This document shows positions 25,931-34,312 of a stretch of DNA of 64,000 nucleotides, piece by piece. The stretch lies in NCBI RefSeq assembly GCF_022647665.1, contig NZ_CP071872.1:7564001-7628000 (forward strand). The letters run 5' to 3'. Numbering within the stretch: the first letter of the stretch is position 1; every line of letters starts with the position of its first letter. The notes beneath the pieces were generated by a model that made no database searches, was not told where the DNA came from, and saw only the letters and a list, made by a program, of their open reading frames with translations. The DNA comes from Streptomyces formicae. Lineage in GTDB: Bacteria; Actinomycetota; Actinomycetes; Streptomycetales; Streptomycetaceae. The position numbers and the translations under genes were made by a program.

Positions 25931-26365
25931 ATGCTCAAGCCCCAGGTCGACGAGGACGGCGCCCCCTTCTGGGAGTACGCCGCCCAGGGCGAGCTGCGCA
26001 TCCAGGGCTGCGCCGGCCCCGGCTGCGGCGCGCTGCGCTTCCCGCCGCGCCCCTGCTGCCCGCACTGCCAGTCCTTCGACAGCGAGTGGCGCCGGATGAG
26101 CGGACGCGGCCGCATCTGGTCGTACGTCCTCCCCCACCCGCCCCTCCTGCCCGCCTACGCCGAACAGGCCCCGTACAACGCGGTCGTCGTCGAACTCGCC
26201 GACGCGCCCCACATCCGGCTCGTGGGGAACGTGGTCGCCGCGCCCGACGCCCGGCTCGACTCGGTCGATCCGGCGCGGCTTCGCATCGGTGCCGCGGTGC
26301 GCGTGGCGTTCACCGAGCTCCCGGACGGGACGACCGTGCCGCGCTGGCTGCTGGAGCGCGCATGA
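25931..26365 (+). CDS. Zn-ribbon/OB-fold (DUF35) acyl-CoA-associated protein
   Basis: A 144-residue DUF35 protein. A rubredoxin-like zinc ribbon appears as GCAGPGCGALRFPPRPCCPHCQSF (four useful cysteines, about 27-50) followed by an OB-fold (GRGRIWSYVLPHPP to VRVAFTEL). In steroid catabolism such proteins pair with MaoC-like hydratases or Ltp2-type thiolases to form active complexes. ATG 25931 is preceded by GGAG; a TTG six bases upstream is less likely. It is two bases after the thiolase stop and overlaps the next gene by four bases (ATGA), so the three are one operon. Confidence 0.87.
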   Translation: MLKPQVDEDGAPFWEYAAQGELRIQGCAGPGCGALRFPPRPCCPHCQSFDSEWRRMSGRGRIWSYVLPHPPLLPAYAEQAPYNAVVVELADAPHIRLVGNVVAAPDARLDSVDPARLRIGAAVRVAFTELPDGTTVPRWLLERA

Positions 26366-27144
26366 GCATCCGCGTCGAGACGGACAAGGACACCGGCGTC
26401 GCCGTCGTCACCCTCGACCGGCCCGCCAGGCACAACGCGATCGATCTGGCGATGGCGGAGGAACTGGGCCGCGTCTGGCGGGCGTTCCGGTACGACGACT
26501 CGGTGCGCGCCGCCGTCGTGACGGGCGCGGGGGCACGGGCCTTCTGCACCGGCATCGACCGCGGCGCCGAGGTGCCCCAGCCGTCGTCCCCGTACACGAT
26601 CGACGATCCGCTGCTCACGATCGGGCCGAAGGCGAACGATCTGTGGAAGCCCGTCGTCGCGGCGGTCCGCGGACTGGCGTGCGGCGGGGCGTTCTACCTG
26701 CTGGGCGAGGCGGAGTTCGTGATCGCCGCCGAGGACGCGGAGTTCTTCGATCCGCATACAACGTACGGCATGGTCAGCGCGTACGAGTCCGTGTACATGG
26801 CGATGCGGATGCCGTTCGGGGAGGTGGCCCGGATGGCGCTGATGGGCACCGCCGAGCGGGTCTCGGCCCGGCGGGCGTACGAGACCGGCCTGGTCAGCGA
26901 GGTGACACCGCCCGGTGACGAGGTGGCCGCCGCGGTGCGCTGCGCCGCCGTCGTCGCCTCGTACCCGACGGAGGCCGTCCAGGGGACGGTGCGGGCGCTC
27001 TGGTCGGCCAAGGAGGCGGCCCGGGCGCAGGCACTGGCCCACGCCCCGCACCTGATCGCGCTCGGCAACCTGCCGCCGGAGCAGCAGGCCGGGCTCTTCG
27101 CGAACGGGCGGGGCGGGGGCGGGGGCGGGTACCGCGTGCGTTAG
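26362..27144 (+). CDS. Enoyl-CoA hydratase/isomerase family protein
   Basis: A 260-residue crotonase-fold enzyme acting on enoyl-CoA intermediates. Markers are VTLDRPARHNAIDLAMAEEL (about 16-35), the oxyanion segment GAGARAFCTGIDRGAEV (about 56-72), VAAVRGLACGGAFYLLGEAEFVIAAEDAEFFDPHTTYGM (about 99-137) and a C-terminal AKEAARAQALAHA helix. The common Glu at the second catalytic position is not clear, so hydratase versus isomerase is open. The tail is a Gly/Arg low-complexity stretch. It completes the thiolase/DUF35 operon and ends just before the accessory island. Confidence 0.87.
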   Translation: MSIRVETDKDTGVAVVTLDRPARHNAIDLAMAEELGRVWRAFRYDDSVRAAVVTGAGARAFCTGIDRGAEVPQPSSPYTIDDPLLTIGPKANDLWKPVVAAVRGLACGGAFYLLGEAEFVIAAEDAEFFDPHTTYGMVSAYESVYMAMRMPFGEVARMALMGTAERVSARRAYETGLVSEVTPPGDEVAAAVRCAAVVASYPTEAVQGTVRALWSAKEAARAQALAHAPHLIALGNLPPEQQAGLFANGRGGGGGGYRVR

Positions 27145-27147
27145 ACC

Positions 27148-27333
27148 CTATGGATTGCGGGCCGGCGCCTCCTCGTAAGTTGGCGCGGGTTGCAGCCACT
27201 CTGGGGGGGTGGCAGGGGCAATTACGGGAGGGCCGGGCAGGGCGGTCCAGCTGGGCCCGACGGTGTGGGCCTGGGCGGGGATCTGGCCGGACAGGACACG
27301 GGAGCCGGTGGCGGTGTCGTCCATGGAGGCCAT
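27148..27333 (-). CDS. Doubtful small proline-rich ORF, about 61 aa
   Basis: A short frame following the terminator of the methyltransferase gene. Codons from 27333 down to about 27230 show nearly all G or C in the third position, as real genes here do, but the remainder, reading PEWLQPAPTYEEAPARNP, does not. There is no clear ribosome-binding site for ATG 27333 or ATG 27324. It may be a peptide gene, a decayed remnant of a longer gene, or chance. No function is proposed. Confidence 0.22.
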   Translation of the reverse strand: MASMDDTATGSRVLSGQIPAQAHTVGPSWTALPGPPVIAPATPPEWLQPAPTYEEAPARNP

Positions 27334-27337
27334 GCTG

Positions 27338-27371
27338 CCGTGCGGCAGTGACAGCGGGAGCTGCCGCACGG
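27338..27371 (-). terminator. Hairpin terminator of the island operon
   Basis: Perfect 11-bp stem CCGTGCGGCAG with CTGCCGCACGG and a 12-nt loop, 15 bases past the methyltransferase stop. It marks the end of the seven-gene minus-strand operon. Confidence 0.75.
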
Positions 27372-27385
27372 CGGTGCCCCCGGTG

Positions 27386-28186
27386 TCAGGGGCGGGTAGC
27401 GATGATCGCTTCGGTGCGGATGATCTCGTCGAAGCGGCCTTCGGGGCTGAAGGCGAGCAGGACCTCGCGCAGGTCGCGTTCGAAGGCGTCCTTCTTGTCG
27501 CCGAGTTGGGCTGGGCTGGAGTAGGAGAGGCTGAAGACGTAGCCGATTACATCGTCGACGGTGCGGGTTAGGGGCCGGTCCCAGCGGGCGGTTTCGACGT
27601 GGGAGAACGGGGAGCGCTCAAGGACTTGCTGGTGGCGTTCCTTGGGGTGGGTGTAGGTGCCGGAGCCGGCCCGCCGTTCGGGGCCCAGGTAGCGGGTGCG
27701 GATCTCGGTGATCACGTCCAGCCAGGGTGCGGGCTCCAGGTCGCCGGGGGCTCCGCCGGAGGCGAGGACGACCGCGCCGCCGGGCTGAACGATGCGGTCG
27801 AGGTCGCACAGGACCTGGTCGCGGTCCATCCAGTGATAGGCGGCGCCCATGACGGTCAGCAGCACGGGACCGATGTCCATGCCGGGAAGAGTGGTGGAGT
27901 CGCCGCGGAGCCAGTCGATGTTGGTGATGCCGCGTTCGGCGGCGAGTTTGCGGCCCTCTTCGAGCATGCCGGGCTCGGGGTCGACGGCGATCACGTGGCC
28001 GACCAGCGCGGCAAGGGGCAGGGCCAGGACCCCGGTGCCGGTGCCCAGGTCCAGGACGCGCTGGGTGCCGTCGAGACGGAACCGGTCGGCGAGCAAGGTG
28101 TAAAGGTCCGGGTCGTAGCCGGGCCGGTGTTTGGCGTAGTAGGGGGCCGTGGAGGCGAAGAGCTCGGCGGGCGTGTGGGCGGTCAT
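27386..28186 (-). CDS. Class I SAM-dependent methyltransferase
   Basis: A 266-residue methyltransferase. Motif I VLDLGTGTGVLALPLA (about 44-59), the acidic VIAVDPEPGMLEEGRKLA (about 67-84) and GDSTTLP/VLLTVMGAAYHWMDRD (about 96-123) are typical of the UbiE/COQ5-like group. The acceptor is unknown. It is the last gene of the island operon, 42 bases after the dioxygenase gene and just before a terminator. A role as a tailoring step on the operon product is inference. Confidence 0.87.
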   Translation of the reverse strand: MTAHTPAELFASTAPYYAKHRPGYDPDLYTLLADRFRLDGTQRVLDLGTGTGVLALPLAALVGHVIAVDPEPGMLEEGRKLAAERGITNIDWLRGDSTTLPGMDIGPVLLTVMGAAYHWMDRDQVLCDLDRIVQPGGAVVLASGGAPGDLEPAPWLDVITEIRTRYLGPERRAGSGTYTHPKERHQQVLERSPFSHVETARWDRPLTRTVDDVIGYVFSLSYSSPAQLGDKKDAFERDLREVLLAFSPEGRFDEIIRTEAIIATRP

Positions 28187-28228
28187 GCTTCCAGTCTTTC
28201 GCGCGTGCTGGTGAAGGGTGTGTCGATG

Positions 28229-29092
28229 TCAGAAACGAGGCTGGGCCTGAGTGAGGTGCTGCCACCATTCGCGCAGTGGCCAGGCTTCGGCGCCTTCGTG
28301 GGCGATGGAGCCGTCCGGGTTGCGGTCCGGCCGGCCCAGCAGTTGCCGTTCGACGTCCGTGAGGTCGTCGCGGTCCAGCAGGCCGGGGGCGAGATCGTCG
28401 ATCGGGGCGAGCCAGCGGTAGCCGTACTGCATCATCACCGCCAGGCGGGGTCGGCCGGAGGTGTTCAGGCCGCCCGCGTGCCAGGTGCGGTTCTCGAACA
28501 GCACCACGTCCAGGGGGCCCAGGTCGGGCGTGATCGCTCCGGGCGGGTCGATCGCTCCCGGCGCCAGGGTGACGGGGCCGGTGTCGGTGTGACTGCCGGG
28601 GACAAACATGGTGAGCCCAGCGTCCGGGGTGATGTCGCTGAGGAAGTAGGCGGCCTTGATCGACAGCCTGGGGACGGTGGCGATCCCCAGGTCGCGGGTG
28701 GCGGCGACCATGTCCCGGTGCCAGCCGTGCCGCGAAGGGATGCGGATGCTGCGCGGGGCGCCTGGCGGAATGGACGGCATGTAGATCAGATTGCTGGACA
28801 TCAGGTACAGGTTCGTGCTGCCGAGCAGGGCGACGACGGTGGGCAGCACCTTCGGGTCGGCGACCAGCGGAAGGAAGGTGTCGTCCATGGCGACGATGCC
28901 GCGGAAGCCGTCCTTGCCGTCCACGCTGCGGTCCCTGCCCGCCGTCCGGCGGGAGGCCAGCAGCCGGGTGGCCGCCTCGGCGGCTTGCTCGCGCCAGTCA
29001 GGACTGATCACGTCGCGGAGGATCACGAAGCTGTCGCGCTCGAAGGCGGCCAGCACCTCGGGGTCGGGCGGGTCTGCGGGCGCGGGGCTCAT
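28229..29092 (-). CDS. Phytanoyl-CoA dioxygenase-family Fe(II)/2OG oxygenase
   Basis: A 287-residue PhyH-type non-haem iron oxygenase that would hydroxylate or otherwise oxidise a small molecule using 2-oxoglutarate. The facial triad is visible: GWHRDMVAATRDLG (HxD, about 126-128) and the distal histidine in FENRTWHAGGLNTSGRPRLAVMMQYGYRW (His about 213), with the 2OG-binding arginine in the same segment. ATG 29092 overlaps the phosphoketolase stop by four bases. Its place in an unusual sugar-enzyme operon suggests a biosynthetic rather than a phytanoyl-CoA role. Confidence 0.88.
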   Translation of the reverse strand: MSPAPADPPDPEVLAAFERDSFVILRDVISPDWREQAAEAATRLLASRRTAGRDRSVDGKDGFRGIVAMDDTFLPLVADPKVLPTVVALLGSTNLYLMSSNLIYMPSIPPGAPRSIRIPSRHGWHRDMVAATRDLGIATVPRLSIKAAYFLSDITPDAGLTMFVPGSHTDTGPVTLAPGAIDPPGAITPDLGPLDVVLFENRTWHAGGLNTSGRPRLAVMMQYGYRWLAPIDDLAPGLLDRDDLTDVERQLLGRPDRNPDGSIAHEGAEAWPLREWWQHLTQAQPRF

Positions 29093-31242
29093 CGGCCGTA
29101 CTCCTTGAGCATCAGGGCGGCGCGGGCCGCCAGGGTGGAGGCGGACAGCCCGCAGTGCTCCAGCAGGCCCTGCGGGGTGATGGGGCGGCCGGGGTCGAGG
29201 TAGCCGACCACATTGAACCGCTTGGCTTCCCCGCGGGCGGCCAGCAGCGCGCGGACGGCCCCCGGATGGGTGGGCACGGCCATGAGCACCGGGGTGTCCG
29301 TGCCGAACAGGCGGGTGAACTCCGGCTTGGGCAGCGCGTAGGGCCACTGAGGGTCCGGGCCGAGGACGGCGAGGTCGTTGACGTGCAGGTAGCGGATCTT
29401 GATCTCGGGATGCGTGGTACGCAGCAGCAGGGTCGCGGCGGACGACAGTTCGCGGGCCGGGACGTCGCCGGCGGAGGCGAGGACGAGGTCAGGGGCGCCT
29501 TGGTGGCTCAGGTGCGGCCAGACAGCGGCGCCGACGGTGAGTTCGTCGCGGAACGGGTCCGGCGGGAAGGAGGTGCTGCTGTGCTTGTCCGTGATGAGGA
29601 AGTTGACGCGGTCGCGCCCGGAGAGCATGACCGCGAGTACGGCTGCGGCGCGCATGGCGTCGGCGGGCGTGTAGATGTGCACGGAGCCGTTCTCGGTCTC
29701 CAGCATCGACGAGACCAGGCCAGGGTTCTGGTGGGTGTAGGTGTTGCGCCAGCCCAGCGAGGTGATGAGGTAGTTGATGTTCGGCAGGCCGCTGTGCCCT
29801 GCGGCGTAGTGCAGGCTGCGGTGTTTGAGGTGCTGGACGAGCAGGCTGGTGTTGACGGGGGCGAAGGCTTCGTAGGTGGCCAGCAGCGCGTCCCGGCCGG
29901 TCTCGGTGTAGCCCTGCAGCCAGGCGTGGCAGATCTCCTCGTTGAGGATCTCGCTCGCCCAGGGCGGCAGGGAGCCGTCGTCGGTGAGCTTCAGCCGGTT
30001 GGAGGTGATCTCGTCCGGGCTGAACAGCCGAAAGCCCCCTCGGCCGGCGCGTTCGCGGATCATGGTGCTGGTCAGCGGCCAGGACTGGGGGCCGCGGGCG
30101 GCAATCGGCGCCGTCGGTTTGTCTGGTCCCGGCTGCGGGGGCGGTCCCGGGAGGGCCTGGCGGACCAGGTCGGTGGGCCGCCCCTGGGTGGTGAACAGTT
30201 CGGCGGGCCGGTAGGAGGCGAGCCACGCCGCAAGGGCCGCGAACTCGGCATCGTCCTTGCGCGGGTTCCTCAGAGGAGTCTTGTGGACGGCTGGTGTTCC
30301 GGCGATCTTCCGCCCGGCGACCTGCTCGGGTCCGGTGTGGCCCTTGGGCATGGTCAGCACGATCACCGGCTGGCGCCCCTTGTCCCCGAGAGGACGGATG
30401 CGGGTGAGGGCATCGGCCAGCAGGCGCCTGAAGCCGCTGATGTCCGTGCCGTCGTGGAGGAACGTCTGATAACCGAGCCCGGTGAAGTACGCGCGTACCT
30501 CGTCCTGGGTGAGTGTGGCCAGAAGGGAGGGGCCGCCCATCTTCAGCCCGTTGGCCAGCACCACGGGCAGGACCGCCCCGTGGCCGCTGCCGGTCAGGGC
30601 CCGGCGGGCGAGCCATGCGGCTGCGGTCGCCCCGGTCTCCAGTTCTCCGTCACCGATCAGCGGGACAACGAGGCGGTGAGGTGCGTCGAGCACCATCCCC
30701 TGGGCGATGGCGAGCGCCGGGCCGAGCTGGCCGCCGGTGTGGCGGGCGCCGGGGATGAGCGGGGTGATCTCCCCGCCGAATGTCTCCGGGTGCGGGAACC
30801 GGGCGATCAGGGCCCGCAGTTCGGGCATCGACCAGCCCGGCCCCCGGCCGGTCAGGTGCAGGGTGCTGTTGAGATAGGCGTGGGCGAGCGCGGACGGACC
30901 GGCGTGCCCGGCCCCGTGCAGGACCAGCAGTTCGCTGCCGGCCGGGCGCCACGCGGTCAGCGGGCCGAGGTGGGCGAGCATCCAGTTGACCGGTGGGCAC
31001 ACCCCCCAGTGCCCGCGCGGATCTTCCTTGACGTCCGCGGGCCTGAGCGGCCGGGCCAGACGGGGATTGTCCTCCAGATACAGCTGGGCCGCGCACAGGT
31101 GGTTCAGGGCCCGCCACAAGGCGCTGATGGCCTGGCCGGGGACGGATTCGGCGGCCTGGCGGGCCGCGTGGCTCCAGTCGGGGAAGCCGATCGGGGGCGG
31201 CCCCGGCCGGGAGGGTGCGGGGTGGCTGGTGGGCAGGGCCAT
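29089..31242 (-). CDS. Divergent phosphoketolase-like ThDP enzyme
   Basis: A 717-residue thiamine-diphosphate enzyme related to xylulose-5-P/fructose-6-P phosphoketolase, which splits a ketose phosphate into acetyl-P and an aldose phosphate. Recognisable motifs: HGAGHAGP (109-116, normally GPGHGGP-like), FGGEITPLIPGARHTGGQLGPALA (about 155-178) and GDGELETG (197-204, the ThDP pyrophosphate/Mg motif), then AVLPVVLANGLKMGGPSLLA. It is about 80 residues shorter than ordinary phosphoketolases and many signature residues differ. It lies in the middle of the operon, three bases after the GGDEF gene. Its substrate may not be the classic one. Confidence 0.83.
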   Translation of the reverse strand: MALPTSHPAPSRPGPPPIGFPDWSHAARQAAESVPGQAISALWRALNHLCAAQLYLEDNPRLARPLRPADVKEDPRGHWGVCPPVNWMLAHLGPLTAWRPAGSELLVLHGAGHAGPSALAHAYLNSTLHLTGRGPGWSMPELRALIARFPHPETFGGEITPLIPGARHTGGQLGPALAIAQGMVLDAPHRLVVPLIGDGELETGATAAAWLARRALTGSGHGAVLPVVLANGLKMGGPSLLATLTQDEVRAYFTGLGYQTFLHDGTDISGFRRLLADALTRIRPLGDKGRQPVIVLTMPKGHTGPEQVAGRKIAGTPAVHKTPLRNPRKDDAEFAALAAWLASYRPAELFTTQGRPTDLVRQALPGPPPQPGPDKPTAPIAARGPQSWPLTSTMIRERAGRGGFRLFSPDEITSNRLKLTDDGSLPPWASEILNEEICHAWLQGYTETGRDALLATYEAFAPVNTSLLVQHLKHRSLHYAAGHSGLPNINYLITSLGWRNTYTHQNPGLVSSMLETENGSVHIYTPADAMRAAAVLAVMLSGRDRVNFLITDKHSSTSFPPDPFRDELTVGAAVWPHLSHQGAPDLVLASAGDVPARELSSAATLLLRTTHPEIKIRYLHVNDLAVLGPDPQWPYALPKPEFTRLFGTDTPVLMAVPTHPGAVRALLAARGEAKRFNVVGYLDPGRPITPQGLLEHCGLSASTLAARAALMLKEYGR

Positions 31243-31245
31243 GGG

Positions 31246-32400
31246 TCAGCTCCGGGGGCGGGTGGACAGGCCGTCGACGACGGCGGTGATGCGGGCGGTG
31301 CGGATCTCGGGCGTGGAGGACTCGGTGATCAGGTGCAGGGCCTGGGCCTGCTCGTGGGTGGGCAGAACCGCCCAGTCGAGTCCGGCACGTTCCAGGGCGG
31401 CGGCCAGGTCGCCGGGGACGCCTCGGGTGGACCGGTCGCGGACGCTGTGGAGGGTGAGCGGAACTCCGATGCCGTCGTGATGGACGGCCGTGTGGGGGAT
31501 GGCGGCCTGGCCGTGCAGGGCGATGGCGGCAACCGTCCGGGCTGTGCCGGTCGGGTAGGTCACCCGCAGCCGCTTGCCACGCAGCCCGGCCGGTCCGGTG
31601 CACGGCAGCAGCAGCATGTCGCGCTTGCCGATGCGGGCCGGACGGGCGTGAACGTGCAGTGTGTCGCTGCCGGTCGGCAGCGACAGCAGGGCGCGAGGGT
31701 CACGTGCTGGGGTGGCCAGCCCGTGCGGTGGGGGCTGGGTGACGGCGATGATTCCGCCCTCGCCGCTGCTGGCGCGGCGGGCGGCCTTGTGGGTGAACAG
31801 GCAGCGGTCCACCGTGGACAGCAGCCCGTCGGTGAAGGCGTGCTTCCAGGCGCTGCCGTCGCGGCCTTCGGGAAGGTCCTCGCCACAGGCGAAGGTCATC
31901 GCGAAGGAGACCCGCACCGGCAGCTCGGCGGCCAGCCGGTCCCGCAGCGCGGCCAGCGCCCGGTGAAAGGACGGGGCGTCGTCCACGGCGGCGGCGATGA
32001 TGACTTCGTCGCCGCCGAATGTTGCCGCGCATCCGGCCGTGAAGGACTGCTGGTGGAACCATGTCCGGGTGGTGGCGCCGAGGCAGGCCATGACCTTGTT
32101 CCCGGCCAGGTGGCCGTAGCAGTCCGGGTCGGTCGCGTTCGTCTTCTCCACGTGGTCCTTGAGCCCGTCGACGTCTCCGATGGCCAGTGCCACCAGGTGG
32201 CCGGCCGCCAGAGCGGCGGCGAGGGCGCGGGGGATGTGGCTGTGGAAGTCGGGGAAGGCCACCAGCCCCGTCACGGCGTCCTCACGGCTGCCGTAGCACC
32301 AGGACTTCAAGGGCAACCGTGCCGGGTCGAACAGCGGCACCGAGCAGGCCAGCGGGGCATCGGTGGCGTGCTCCTCGCAGGACTTGCCGGTCGGCTCCAT
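31246..32400 (-). CDS. GGDEF-like domain fused to a YdeI/OmdA-like domain
   Basis: A 384-residue soluble protein. Residues about 40-180 follow the GGDEF nucleotidyl-cyclase plan: DAVTGLVAFPDFHSHIPRAL, the metal-binding AIGDVDGLKDHVE (74-86), GHLAGNKVM (96-104) and the signature FGGDEVIIAA (128-137, GGDEV for GGDEF). No membrane segment, PAS or response-regulator domain is present. The C-terminal third (GKRLRVTYPTGTARTVAAIAL, then VPGDLAAALERAGLDW and ITESSTPEIRTARITAVVDGL) resembles DUF1905/OmdA proteins. Whether it makes cyclic dinucleotides is unknown. ATG 32400 overlaps the HAD stop by one base. Its presence in a metabolic operon is unusual. Confidence 0.72.
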   Translation of the reverse strand: MEPTGKSCEEHATDAPLACSVPLFDPARLPLKSWCYGSREDAVTGLVAFPDFHSHIPRALAAALAAGHLVALAIGDVDGLKDHVEKTNATDPDCYGHLAGNKVMACLGATTRTWFHQQSFTAGCAATFGGDEVIIAAAVDDAPSFHRALAALRDRLAAELPVRVSFAMTFACGEDLPEGRDGSAWKHAFTDGLLSTVDRCLFTHKAARRASSGEGGIIAVTQPPPHGLATPARDPRALLSLPTGSDTLHVHARPARIGKRDMLLLPCTGPAGLRGKRLRVTYPTGTARTVAAIALHGQAAIPHTAVHHDGIGVPLTLHSVRDRSTRGVPGDLAAALERAGLDWAVLPTHEQAQALHLITESSTPEIRTARITAVVDGLSTRPRS

Positions 32401-33125
32401 CAGCAGACCTCCGATTCCATCGACGGGGCCATGGCAGGCCCGGCGGGCAGTAACAGGGGCAGGGTGGTGAGCTGGTGGATGCGCAGGGTGCCGGCCGCGG
32501 TGACCGGAGGGCCCGCGGGCGGTCGGCGGTCCAGCCAGGCGGTGTGCCAGCCCGCCTGGGCGGCGCCGGTGACATCGGCCCGCAGCGAGTCCCCGACGTG
32601 CAGCAGCTCCTGCGGGAGGAGACGGCTGGCGTGCCCGACGGCCGCGAAGGCTTCCCGTTCGGGCTTGATGGCCCCCGTCTCGGCCGAGTAGAAGACCCCG
32701 TCCAACAGTTCGGCGAAGACCGCCGGAGGCGGGGTGGGGATGGAGGAGCCGAGGCTGTTGGTCAGCGCGAACAGCGCGAACCCGCGCTGCCGCAGCGCGG
32801 TCAGAGCCGGGACGGTGTCGGGGAACAGCACCGGGCTGGCGGCCCGCTGACGGGCCCGCTCCAGCACAGAGGTCAGTGGCCCCAGAAGGGCGGGGCGGCC
32901 GAAGGAGACGGATAACTCCCTGGCCAGCTCCTCCGGCGTGATGCGGCGGCGCTTGGCGCGGCCTTCCATCACCTGGCGGGCCTGCTGGAGCGAGATCCCC
33001 AGCACCTGGGCGACCTGGCCGGTCGTCGGCTCGGTGTCCGAACGTACCAGGGTGCCGCCCAGGTCGAAGCAGATCCCGCGGACCTGCGGCCACAGGGTGC
33101 GACGCAGACGGGGCTGGGTGATCAC
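32400..33125 (-). CDS. HAD-superfamily hydrolase
   Basis: A 241-residue HAD protein. Motif I is CFDLGGTLVRSD (about 19-30), so the second acid of the usual DxD is glycine; motif II FALTNSLGSS (about 123-132), motif III lysine in GAIKPEREAF (about 153) and motif IV HVGDSLRADVTGAAQAG (about 174-190) are present. The DxGG form also occurs in HAD-IA members that are not simple phosphatases. A substituted cap of about 75 helical residues follows motif I. ATG 33125 overlaps the enolase-like gene stop by four bases. It may remove phosphate from an operon intermediate. Confidence 0.83.
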   Translation of the reverse strand: MITQPRLRRTLWPQVRGICFDLGGTLVRSDTEPTTGQVAQVLGISLQQARQVMEGRAKRRRITPEELARELSVSFGRPALLGPLTSVLERARQRAASPVLFPDTVPALTALRQRGFALFALTNSLGSSIPTPPPAVFAELLDGVFYSAETGAIKPEREAFAAVGHASRLLPQELLHVGDSLRADVTGAAQAGWHTAWLDRRPPAGPPVTAAGTLRIHQLTTLPLLLPAGPAMAPSMESEVC

Positions 33126-34312
33126 GAGCCCGTCACCTCCAGCACCGCGGTCGCCTCGGGCAGCACCGGCAGCGCGGCAAGTCCGGCGGTGGTGCGGACC
33201 GGCAGCATGCCCTTCTCAGGCGCCCAAGGGGCGGTGAAGACCTGCTGCCGCAGCGGCTCCAGCGTCAAGTGCCACTCGACGGACGGGATCTTGTCCCGGC
33301 AGCAGGCCCCGGCCAGGGCGAGCGCGGCAGCCAGCCGGTCGCCGTGCGGGAAGGTCACCATCCCCAGGTCAGCGGCGAGTTCGGTGGTGTGCAGGGAACG
33401 GGCCAGCCCCCCGGACCAGCCCGGATCGGTCTGCCACACATCCACCGCCCCGCCGGTCAGCAGCCGGATCTGCTCGCCCTCGTCGATGGCGTGCTCGCCG
33501 GCCGCCAGCGGCACCCCCGCCCCGGCGGACCGCAGCCGGTGCCATCCCCAACTCCCGGGCGGCAGCAGTTCCTCGGCAAAGAAGACGCCGAGGTCCGCGA
33601 GCACAGGCAGCAGCCGCATCGCCTCGTCCAGGCGGCACCGGCCCAGCCCGTCGACCATGAACCGGGTCTCGCCCGCAGCCTGGCGTAAGGAGCCGAAGAC
33701 CGCTGCAACCGTCTTCGGGCCCGCGTGGATGAGCTGCTTGGTCAGCGGCCACTTCTGCCCCCAGAACCCGGCGTCGGTGATCCAGGCCGCCGACTCCGGT
33801 GCCGCATCGTGGGCGGGATCCAGCCCGAGCGCGGACGCGTACGCCGGGATGTGGCTGCGGACCGTGCCGCCCAGCAGATCGGTCACTGCCGTACCGGCGT
33901 CGCGGGAGGCCAGGTCCCAGCAGGCCAGGTCCACAGCGGACACGGCCTGCCGGGCGTGTGCCCCGGCGCGGTGCCGTCCCGTCCGCCTCCGGTACGGCAG
34001 ACGCCGTGGCGCCGCGGCATCGTGTCCGATCAGCCCGGCCGCCAGATCATCGACGATGACCTGGAGCACGGTTTCACTCACCGGCGCGTGCCATCCCGAG
34101 ACGCTGTCTGCGACCAGTTCGATGGCGAACCGGGTACGGTGCTCGGCCCAGGCGGGCCCAGCCGGGGCCACCGCAGATGCGGCGACCGGCTCCGGCAGCC
34201 CGGCCGCATGCCCTGCGGGCTGCGGGGCCAGCTGCCACGCGCGGACTGCACGCACGGTCGTGGCCGCCAGGGCGGTGCCCTCGGGAGGGCGGGAAGAGTC
34301 GAAGGTCGTCAT
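33122..34312 (-). CDS. Enolase-superfamily (mandelate racemase/sugar-acid dehydratase-like) enzyme
   Basis: A 396-residue enolase-superfamily protein of the MLE/MR branch. The lid domain comes first (to about residue 140). The barrel then shows GFWGQKWPLTK (about 187-197), metal ligands in FMVDGLGRCRLDEAM (Asp), FFAEELLPP (Glu) and LAAGEHAIDE (Glu), TDPGWSGGL, and the histidine motif VTFPHGDRLAAAL near 320. The combination of KWP and FPHG recalls acid-sugar dehydratases. ATG 34312 overlaps the radical-SAM-like stop by one base. An alpha-proton abstraction on a carboxylate substrate is inferred, specificity unknown. Confidence 0.82.
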   Translation of the reverse strand: MTTFDSSRPPEGTALAATTVRAVRAWQLAPQPAGHAAGLPEPVAASAVAPAGPAWAEHRTRFAIELVADSVSGWHAPVSETVLQVIVDDLAAGLIGHDAAAPRRLPYRRRTGRHRAGAHARQAVSAVDLACWDLASRDAGTAVTDLLGGTVRSHIPAYASALGLDPAHDAAPESAAWITDAGFWGQKWPLTKQLIHAGPKTVAAVFGSLRQAAGETRFMVDGLGRCRLDEAMRLLPVLADLGVFFAEELLPPGSWGWHRLRSAGAGVPLAAGEHAIDEGEQIRLLTGGAVDVWQTDPGWSGGLARSLHTTELAADLGMVTFPHGDRLAAALALAGACCRDKIPSVEWHLTLEPLRQQVFTAPWAPEKGMLPVRTTAGLAALPVLPEATAVLEVTGS

